The notes below the pieces were generated by a model, which did no database searches, had not been told where the DNA came from, and saw nothing but the letters and a program-made list of their open reading frames with translations. A program made the position numbers and the translations under genes. A DNA stretch of 21,381 nt from Allobranchiibius sp038199265 (GTDB lineage: Bacteria > Actinomycetota > Actinomycetes > Actinomycetales > Dermatophilaceae), in the NCBI GenBank assembly GCA_038199265.1, contig JBBPZD010000066.1:1-21381 (forward strand), written 5' to 3'. Below are positions 15,770-21,381 of the stretch, piece by piece (position 1 is the first letter of the stretch; every line of letters starts with the position of its first letter).

Positions 15770-15785
15770 AGACCAATCTGTCTAC
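15770..15785. promoter_or_regulatory. probable operator upstream of mgsA
   Basis: AGAC-N6-GTCT (15770-15783) is an inverted repeat, and CTGTCTAC at 15778-15785 is identical to one arm of the perfect palindrome at 17476-17496 before the dehydrogenase operon. The site lies 64 bp upstream of the mgsA start. The most likely binder is the FadR-type or the XRE-cupin regulator encoded in the locus; the sequence does not decide which. Confidence 0.5.
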
Positions 15786-15875
15786 CCTGATGAAACCCTA
15801 TCCACAGGAGGGTGTCAAGAGCTCGCGAGGCGCAACGACGGCCTCTCAGCCGGTCATCACGGAGCGGATTTCTGA

Positions 15876-16610
15876 TCAGCGGATCTCTGCCGATTCGACC
15901 TCGACCGGCCCCTCGGCCACATAGGAGAGCAGCTGCTCGCGGGTGCGCTGAATGTGCGCTCGCATCAGGCTGGAAGCCACCGGAGACATCCCGTCACGGA
16001 CCGCCTCGTAGATGGCCTGATGGTCGGACACGACGTCGGCACGGGGCTCACGAAAAGCAAGCATGTCGTAAGGGAGAAACATCTCGTTGCGAGCCTTCGA
16101 CACGGCCACGGTGAGTCGATTGTTTCGCGCAGCTCGGCCCAGTGCCGAATGGAACTCGGCATCGGTGGTGCGAAACCCATGGTGGTCGCTCACTTCGTGG
16201 GCGATGGCACCCATGTTTCGAATTGCGGCACGCATCCGGGCCAGATCGGCACGCGTACTGCGTTGCGCGGCCAGATAGGCGACATGGCTCTCCACCGCAA
16301 TCCGGAATTCGACGAGGTCATCGAGTTCACCCCGGTGATTGCGAAGTCTGCGGCGCCAGGCCTCGGCGGGCCGCGACAGCATGGTGACGAACGCACCGCC
16401 CGTCGAGCCTCGCCTCACGTCGATATAGCCCTCTTCTACCAGCACCCGCAGGCCCTCGCGCACACTCACCCTCGAGACGCCGAGCAGCGCCGCGAGTTCA
16501 CGTTGAGGAGGCAGGCGATCACCGGGCTGGTACTCACCCACGTGGATGCGTTCACGAACGATCCTGGCCACGGCCGCACTCGTGCTGACGGGCGAAATAG
16601 GCGAGGACAT
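15876..16610 (-). CDS. FadR-subfamily GntR transcriptional regulator
   Basis: 244 residues. The N-terminal winged helix (about 12-75) includes ERIHVGEYQPGDRLPPQREL and VSRVSVREGLRVLVEEGYID then RRGSTGGAFVT. The C-terminal all-helical FCD ligand domain (about 85-235) shows ELDDLVEFRIAVESHVAYLA and DAEFHSALGRAARNNRL, where Asp and His residues usually bind a metal that co-ordinates a carboxylate effector. Probable controller of the mgs/purU/gmaS genes downstream. The ATG has no properly spaced Shine-Dalgarno; TAAGAT six bases before it suggests a leaderless transcript. Confidence 0.9.
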   Translation of the reverse strand: MSSPISPVSTSAAVARIVRERIHVGEYQPGDRLPPQRELAALLGVSRVSVREGLRVLVEEGYIDVRRGSTGGAFVTMLSRPAEAWRRRLRNHRGELDDLVEFRIAVESHVAYLAAQRSTRADLARMRAAIRNMGAIAHEVSDHHGFRTTDAEFHSALGRAARNNRLTVAVSKARNEMFLPYDMLAFREPRADVVSDHQAIYEAVRDGMSPVASSLMRAHIQRTREQLLSYVAEGPVEVESAEIR

Positions 16611-16629
16611 CCTTGGATCTTATGGGAAC
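16611..16629 (-). promoter_or_regulatory. probable leaderless promoter of the FadR-type gene
   Basis: On the minus strand TCCCATAAGATC ends eight bases... before the ATG region, with TAAGAT as a good -10 six bases before the start codon and TTGTGG 16 bases further upstream as a weak -35. This would start transcription at or next to the A of the ATG. The motif is nearly identical to that before the divergent XRE gene. Confidence 0.45.
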
Positions 16630-16788
16630 CCAGTCGACCCACAACCGTTTCAGCAGCTGCCTACTGACCAGGCGGACGCCGATTCACCGACCTCGCCACA
16701 GGCGGCCTGGCATCTGTCGCGATCGGCAGTTGAGATATCCCTGATCGCTCTTTGCGTCGCACCGAAGTCCCCATGCGGCGGTCGACCC

Positions 16789-16807
16789 TCCCATAAGGTC
16801 TGCAGAT
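16789..16807 (+). promoter_or_regulatory. probable leaderless promoter of the XRE-cupin gene
   Basis: TCCCATAAGGTC (16789-16800) contains TAAGGT eight bases before the ATG at 16808; no Shine-Dalgarno precedes the start. TCTGCAGA (16799-16806), an 8-bp palindrome, fills the space to the ATG. The 12-base motif matches the one before the divergent FadR gene at 11 of 12 positions in opposite orientation. Confidence 0.42.
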
Positions 16808-17443
16808 ATGGATCGAGAACTTGCCGCCGACCGCGAGCACGGCGACAGCCAGCGCGCCGACCAGGCCGCGCAGGAGGACCTCAGGGGAACGATTGGGCGA
16901 CGACTGCATGAGTATCGACTCGACCTGGACTGGACGTTGGCCCAATTGGCCGGCCGCAGCGGCGTATCGAGAGCGATGCTCTCCAAGATCGAGAACGCGC
17001 AGACGACTCCGGCCCTGGAAACCCTCGTGCGCCTGGGAGAGGCCCTGTCGGTCCCGGTGACCTCTTTCTTCCGCGGCCTGGCCGACGAACAAGACATGCT
17101 GCACGTGAAGGCGGGCAGGGGCCTGGACATCCAACACCTGGGTGACAACGCGGGGCGCTCCTACCATTCCCTGGGCCGACTGCGGTTCCCCCACGACCGA
17201 CTGGAACCCACGCTGGTCACCATTGATCGCGACGAGCGCGCGTTTCCTTTGTTTCAACACAACGGCAGCGAGTTGCTCTACGTGATCTGCGGCAGCCTTG
17301 AATACGCCTACGGGGAACGGGTCATCAAGTTGGAAGCGGGTGATTCCCTGCTGTTGCTGGGTGAGGTGCCGCACGGCCCGAGCAAGCTGAACGAACTGCC
17401 GATCCAGATGATCTCGGTGAAGGCCGTCAACTCGAGAAGCTGA
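16808..17443 (+). CDS. XRE-family regulator with C-terminal cupin domain
   Basis: 211 residues. A Cro/CI-type helix-turn-helix (about 30-85) with WTLAQLAGRSGVSRAMLSKI and ENAQTTPALETLVRLGEALS is followed by a cupin sensor domain (about 130-205) with FQHNGSELLYVICGSLEYAY then AGDSLLLLGEVPHGP. Such proteins are ligand-responsive regulators of amino acid, polyamine and amine catabolism. It is divergent from the FadR-type gene and 112 bp upstream of the sarcosine-oxidase-like operon in the same direction, so it probably controls one or both arms. It has no visible Shine-Dalgarno. Confidence 0.9.
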   Translation: MDRELAADREHGDSQRADQAAQEDLRGTIGRRLHEYRLDLDWTLAQLAGRSGVSRAMLSKIENAQTTPALETLVRLGEALSVPVTSFFRGLADEQDMLHVKAGRGLDIQHLGDNAGRSYHSLGRLRFPHDRLEPTLVTIDRDERAFPLFQHNGSELLYVICGSLEYAYGERVIKLEAGDSLLLLGEVPHGPSKLNELPIQMISVKAVNSRS

Positions 17444-17475
17444 GCTCGGAGTCATCGACAGATCGCCTGAAACTT

Positions 17476-17496
17476 CTGTCTACTGCAGGTAGACAG
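17476..17496. promoter_or_regulatory. palindromic operator upstream of the dehydrogenase operon
   Basis: CTGTCTAC (17476-17483) and GTAGACAG (17489-17496) are perfect 8-bp arms around TGCAG. The site lies 59 bp before the beta-subunit ATG and just upstream of a candidate -10, TAGTCT at 17525-17530. Its half-site recurs upstream of mgsA. The position fits an activator or a repressor of the rightward operon. Confidence 0.68.
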
Positions 17497-17555
17497 CGTC
17501 TTACGGGTCGCTTAAGCTCTCGAATAGTCTTACTTTCACGGGCCGGGAGCTCAAC

Positions 17556-18851
17556 ATGAAGACACGATCCCAAGGCGATCTCGGACGTCCATCGAGGAAG
17601 ATCTCGGGGCACTCCGCTCTCTCGCTGCTTGCCCAGGGGGCCCGAAAGGCACACTCCTGGCCCCAGGTCTGGAACAGCCACGACCTTCAACGTTCCTACG
17701 ACGTAGTGATCATCGGTGGCGGGATCCATGGTCTGGCAACCGCCTACTACCTCGCCTCCCGGCACGGCATCACGAACGTGGCAGTGCTCGAGAAGGGGTA
17801 TCTGGGCAGCGGCGGTTCAGGCAGGAACACCGCCATCGCGCGATCCAATTACCTCACCCCCGAGGGCGTCGCCTTCTACGACCGTTCACTGAAGCTTTAC
17901 GAGAACCTGTCGGCAGAGTTGAACTTCAACATCATGTTCTCTCAGCGTGGCCACATGACCTTGGCGCACAACGACTCCTCGCTGCGCACGATGCGCTGGC
18001 GCGCTGAGGTGAACAAACTCCAGGGTATCGACTCAGAGGTCATCGGTCCCGACGAGATCAAGACGCTCGCACCACCGCTAGACGTATCCGAGAACACCCG
18101 TTTCCCGATCCTCGGCGCGCTGTACCACCCCCCCGGCGGCATCATCCGGCACGACGCGGTGGTCTGGGGCTACGCCCGCGGCGCCAACCTGTACGGCACC
18201 CACCTGCACCAGCAGACCGAGGTGCTGGGGATCGAGACCTCGGGAGACCAGGTCAAGACGGTCAGGACGAACAGGGGCGACATCAGCACCAATACCGTCC
18301 TGAACTGCACAGCTGGTTGGTCCTCCCTGATCAACGACATGGTCGGCGTACGCTCGCCGATCGTGACCTCGCCGCTGCAGGCTGCAGTGACCGAGCCCGT
18401 CAAGCCGTTCCTCGACACCGTTATCGTCTCGGGAAGTCTGCACGTATACGTCAGCCAGACCGCCCGCGGTGAACTGGTGTTTGGTGCCAGCGTCGACCCA
18501 TTCGCCCAGTACTCCATGCGTGGGTCTCTCGACTTCATCGAAGGCCTTGCCGGGAACGTCCTGACGCTGATGCCAGGACTGTCGAAGATGCGACTACTGC
18601 GCCAGTGGGGCGGCCTGTGTGACATGACGCCCGACTACAGCCCGATTATGGGCACTACCGGCGTCGGCGGTTTCCTCGTCGACATCGGCTGGGGCACGTA
18701 CGGCTTCAAGGCCGGCCCTGTCTCCGGTGAGCAGATGGCTGCTCTGATCGCAACCGGAAGAACCCCTGAGCTCATCGCACCCTTCGGCATCGACCGCTTC
18801 CTCGCCGGCCAACTGGTGGGTGAGAAGGGTGCCGCTTCCGTTGGTCACTGA
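17556..18851 (+). CDS. mgdA: sarcosine oxidase beta-like FAD/FMN subunit, probable N-methylglutamate dehydrogenase MgdA
   Basis: 431 residues, GGGAG 7 nt before the ATG. The dinucleotide-binding motif is VVIIGGGIHGLATAYYLA (about 51-67). H199 in IIRHDAVVWGYARGA aligns with the His that holds FMN covalently at the subunit interface of heterotetrameric sarcosine oxidase. The tail GGLCDMTPDYSPIMG and GFKAGPVSGEQMAALI is typical of the family. It oxidises the N-methyl group of an N-methylamino acid. The first 45 residues extend beyond the usual beta subunit start. Sarcosine is the alternative substrate; co-location with gmaS and mgsABC favours N-methylglutamate. Confidence 0.87.
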   Translation: MKTRSQGDLGRPSRKISGHSALSLLAQGARKAHSWPQVWNSHDLQRSYDVVIIGGGIHGLATAYYLASRHGITNVAVLEKGYLGSGGSGRNTAIARSNYLTPEGVAFYDRSLKLYENLSAELNFNIMFSQRGHMTLAHNDSSLRTMRWRAEVNKLQGIDSEVIGPDEIKTLAPPLDVSENTRFPILGALYHPPGGIIRHDAVVWGYARGANLYGTHLHQQTEVLGIETSGDQVKTVRTNRGDISTNTVLNCTAGWSSLINDMVGVRSPIVTSPLQAAVTEPVKPFLDTVIVSGSLHVYVSQTARGELVFGASVDPFAQYSMRGSLDFIEGLAGNVLTLMPGLSKMRLLRQWGGLCDMTPDYSPIMGTTGVGGFLVDIGWGTYGFKAGPVSGEQMAALIATGRTPELIAPFGIDRFLAGQLVGEKGAASVGH

Positions 18852-18914
18852 CCTGCCGTCCGATGCACCTGAGTCCGCGCAGCACCTTGTCTTCCTCCGG
18901 AATGAGACCCACAG

Positions 18915-19238
18915 ATGATGCATCTTGCCTGTCCCTGGTGCGGATACCGCAACGTGAGCGAGTTCGCGTACGAGGGGGAACTGGTCAAGCGACCTGACCC
19001 GGCGACAACGACGCCGCAGGAGTGGCGTTCCTACCTCTATCTGCGTGCCAACACAGCGGGTCAGATGGAGGAGGGCTGGTATCACCGCGCGGGGTGCCGA
19101 CGCTATTTCGAGGCCGTCCGTGACACCACGAACAACACGGTGCTGGAAACTCGACGTCCCGGCCATGGCAGCACCGTCGAGGGTTCGAACACTCAGGCCA
19201 GCGATATCAGTCAGACGACTGAAGGAGCGTCGGTATGA
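18915..19238 (+). CDS. mgdB: sarcosine oxidase delta-like zinc subunit (MgdB type)
   Basis: 107 residues from the first of two adjacent ATGs. C6 and C9 in HLACPWCGYRNVSEF with H57 and C61 in WYHRAGCRRYF reproduce the Zn ligands Cys-Cys-His-Cys of sarcosine oxidase delta. EWRSYLYLRANTAG and VRDTTNNTV are family hallmarks. It is a small structural subunit of the tetramer. The C-terminal 25 residues after the conserved part are Ser/Thr rich and extra. It lies 63 bp after the beta gene, and its stop overlaps the alpha ATG by ATGA. Confidence 0.9.
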   Translation: MMHLACPWCGYRNVSEFAYEGELVKRPDPATTTPQEWRSYLYLRANTAGQMEEGWYHRAGCRRYFEAVRDTTNNTVLETRRPGHGSTVEGSNTQASDISQTTEGASV

Positions 19239-21381
19239 GCGCCGAGGCCGGTTCCGCCAGGCTCCCCGCCCAGGTGGGTGAGCGAATCGATCGCGCCAGA
19301 ACGGTGCGCTTTCGTTTCAACGACAAGACCTACGTGGGGTACGACGGCGACACCATTGCCTCCGCTCTGGCTGCCAGCGGTGTGCGTGTCTTCAGCCGTA
19401 GCTTCAAATACCACCGACCGCGTGGAATTCTCACGGCAGGTTGGCTGGACCCGAACCTGATGATGCAGGTCGGGGACGAACCCAACGTCCGCACCGGCCA
19501 TCGACTGATCAGCGAGGGTATCGACGTCCACAGTCAGGATGCCTGGCCGTCACTGAAGTTCGACGTCAAAGCCGTCAACTCGGTCATCGGTCGTTTCCTC
19601 GCGCCGGGGTTCTACTATAAGACCTTCATCAAGCCGCAGGCCCTGTGGCCAACGTACGAGCGGATACTCAAGCGGTTCGTCCATGCCGGGCACATCGACC
19701 TGGCCACACCTCACGTGATGCGGGACAAGACCTACGCTCACCCAGACGTGCTGGTCGCCGGTGGTGGCCCGGCCGGGATGGCCGCCGCGCTCGCAGCAGC
19801 ACGCAGCGGAGCCCGGGTGCTGCTCGTCGACGAGGACCACGACCTCGGCGGCCACTGGCTGTGGTCCGGTCTCTCCCGTCAGGCGGACCTCGAGGTATTA
19901 CGCGCTGAGGTGGGATCGAATCCCGACATCACCGTCTACAGCAACTCCGTCGTCATAGGCCGCTACGACGACAACTGGTTCGGGGTGATCGTTCGCGACA
20001 AAGGTGATCAGGAGCGTCTGATCAAGGTGCGGGCCAAGGTTCTCGTTGCGGCCCCCGGTCTGGTCGAGCGTCCCTACGTCTTCGCCGGGAACGACCTCCC
20101 TGGCGTCATGCTGATGACCGGTGCCCTGCGGCTCATCAACAGATTCGCAGTCAAGCCCGGACAGCGGGCTGTGGTCTTCACCGCCAACGAGCACGGTGAT
20201 ACGGGCATCGATGATCTGCGACGTGCGGGCGTGGATGTGGTGGCGGTGGTCGACGGCCGTAAGCAGGAACAGATCGTCCGGGCTACCGGACATGGCAGGG
20301 TCGAACAAGTTGAAATCTCGGGAGGGCGTCTGGTCGATGCTGACCTGCTGGTGACCGCCGTCGGATGGACAGCACCCACATCCCTGCTGAACATGGCCGG
20401 TGACCGCCCGGTCTACTCCCCCATTGCCGCCCGTTTCTTTCCGTCACAGCTCCCCTCGGATGTGATGGCGACCGGTGGGATTGTCGGCGACGGCACTGAT
20501 CAACAGGTGCTCGCGCATGCAACTGCCATCGGGCAGGAGGCTGCCCGCCGCGCGAACAACACTCTCGTCCTGCTGTCGATTTGTTCGCCCACCCTCCCGG
20601 ATGGGGCCGCTCAGCCCACCACGGACGAGTCCCAGATCGACATCCCTGGATTACCTCGCACGCCACACCCCGAGTTGTTCCGATCCTCGACGCATGGGTT
20701 CGTCGACTTCTCCGAGGACGTGTCGAGCAAGGACCTATTCAGCGCGGTCCGCGAGGGGTACGACTCCGCAGAGCTCGCAAAGCGGTACACCACGGCGACG
20801 ATGGGCCCACTGCAGGGCAAGCTCGAACTCATCAACTCGGTTGCTGTCATCGCAGAGGCGAACTCCGCGAGCATCGCCGAAACGGGCACCACCGTATGGC
20901 GTCCCCCCTACGCACCGACGACACTCGGGGCGCTCGCCGGTAGGGCACTTGACCCCACCCGCTTCTCACCGATGCACCAGTGGCACGTAGACCACGGTGC
21001 GAAGCCGTTGATCGCCGGCGCCTGGATACGTCCGGAGCACTACGGCGACCCCGAGGCGGAGGTGCGCGCCGTCCGCACCTGCGTCGGCATCATCGACGTG
21101 ACACCCATTGGAAAGCTCGACCTTCGTGGCCGAGATGTGCCGGCGCTGTTGGAACGCCTCTACGTGAACAAGTGGCGCAAACTCCGCGTCGGCAGCGTGC
21201 GTTACGGCGCCATGTGCGCTGACGACGGTGTTGTGTTCGACGACGGGGTCACTGGACGTCTGGCAGAGAACCACTACCTCATGTCAACCACCTCGGGCAA
21301 TGCTGGCGCTGTCTGGGAGCTCGTCGAGCAACTGCTGCAGACCGAGCATCGCGACTGGGACATCCACTGCACCCCGGCGAC
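19235..21381 (+). CDS. mgdC: sarcosine oxidase alpha-like subunit, 3' end outside window (MgdC type)
   Basis: Open frame of 715 codons from ATG 19235 (GAAGGAG 7 nt upstream) to the window edge; the full protein should be near 950-1000 residues. Order: N-terminal ferredoxin-like fold without Fe-S cysteines (FKYHRPRGILTAGWLDPN, about 58-74), NAD(H)-binding domain with VLVAGGGPAGMAAALAAARS (172-191), and the start of a GcvT-like tetrahydrofolate-binding domain (PMHQWHVDHGAKPLIAGAWI, CVGIIDVTPIGKLDLRG, about 580-715). In the family the alpha subunit supplies NAD and the folate site where the released C1 unit is captured. Translationally coupled to the delta gene by the ATGA overlap. The gamma gene is expected to follow. 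Confidence 0.92.
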   Translation, partial: MSAEAGSARLPAQVGERIDRARTVRFRFNDKTYVGYDGDTIASALAASGVRVFSRSFKYHRPRGILTAGWLDPNLMMQVGDEPNVRTGHRLISEGIDVHSQDAWPSLKFDVKAVNSVIGRFLAPGFYYKTFIKPQALWPTYERILKRFVHAGHIDLATPHVMRDKTYAHPDVLVAGGGPAGMAAALAAARSGARVLLVDEDHDLGGHWLWSGLSRQADLEVLRAEVGSNPDITVYSNSVVIGRYDDNWFGVIVRDKGDQERLIKVRAKVLVAAPGLVERPYVFAGNDLPGVMLMTGALRLINRFAVKPGQRAVVFTANEHGDTGIDDLRRAGVDVVAVVDGRKQEQIVRATGHGRVEQVEISGGRLVDADLLVTAVGWTAPTSLLNMAGDRPVYSPIAARFFPSQLPSDVMATGGIVGDGTDQQVLAHATAIGQEAARRANNTLVLLSICSPTLPDGAAQPTTDESQIDIPGLPRTPHPELFRSSTHGFVDFSEDVSSKDLFSAVREGYDSAELAKRYTTATMGPLQGKLELINSVAVIAEANSASIAETGTTVWRPPYAPTTLGALAGRALDPTRFSPMHQWHVDHGAKPLIAGAWIRPEHYGDPEAEVRAVRTCVGIIDVTPIGKLDLRGRDVPALLERLYVNKWRKLRVGSVRYGAMCADDGVVFDDGVTGRLAENHYLMSTTSGNAGAVWELVEQLLQTEHRDWDIHCTPA

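Overview
This is a GC-rich, actinobacterium-like window: strong GC bias at third codon positions, several genes that lack a Shine-Dalgarno and appear leaderless, and IS families and regulators typical of high-GC Gram-positives. No rRNA, convincing tRNA or CRISPR array was seen. Family and motif statements below come from reading the translations; no database search was possible.

Layout. (1) 1-3568: the C-terminal part of an ABC-F ATPase, convergent with a secreted ScyD/ScyE-like beta-propeller protein; a decayed IS3 orfA remnant; then an OhrR-type MarR peroxide sensor followed 52 bp later by a group 1 truncated haemoglobin. (2) 3569-7890: a graveyard of mobile DNA. It holds the tail of a sugar-porter MFS transporter, a complete but inactivated IS1380-family element (about 3859-5374) with matching inverted ends, a structured 610-bp gap, one intact secreted-protein gene (5985-6560), an orphan IS1380 left end, and a decayed IS3-family element (about 6669-7747) abutting it. 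(3) 8028-9985: a RibD/DHFR-like reductase divergent from a universal stress protein, then a two-ACT-domain GcvR-like protein. (4) 10266-21381: a large divergent catabolic locus that runs off the window.

The catabolic locus is the main biological content. Leftward it encodes a FadR-type regulator, a three-subunit glutamate-synthase-like enzyme (class II amidotransferase, GXGXG beta-helix protein, FMN/Fe-S synthase subunit), formyltetrahydrofolate deformylase (PurU) and a type III glutamine-synthetase-like ligase. Rightward it encodes an XRE-cupin regulator and a heterotetrameric sarcosine-oxidase-like dehydrogenase (beta, delta, alpha; the gamma gene is expected beyond the right edge). This combination matches the N-methylglutamate pathway for methylamine: GmaS makes gamma-glutamylmethylamide, MgsABC makes N-methylglutamate, MgdABCD oxidises it to glutamate plus a C1 unit on tetrahydrofolate, and PurU releases formate while recycling tetrahydrofolate. 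The alternative is sarcosine/methylated-glycine catabolism with a co-opted glutamate-synthase module. A perfect 8-bp-arm palindrome before the dehydrogenase operon shares its half-site with the mgsA promoter region. The two regulator genes share an almost identical promoter motif in inverted orientation. Both suggest co-ordinated control of the two arms.
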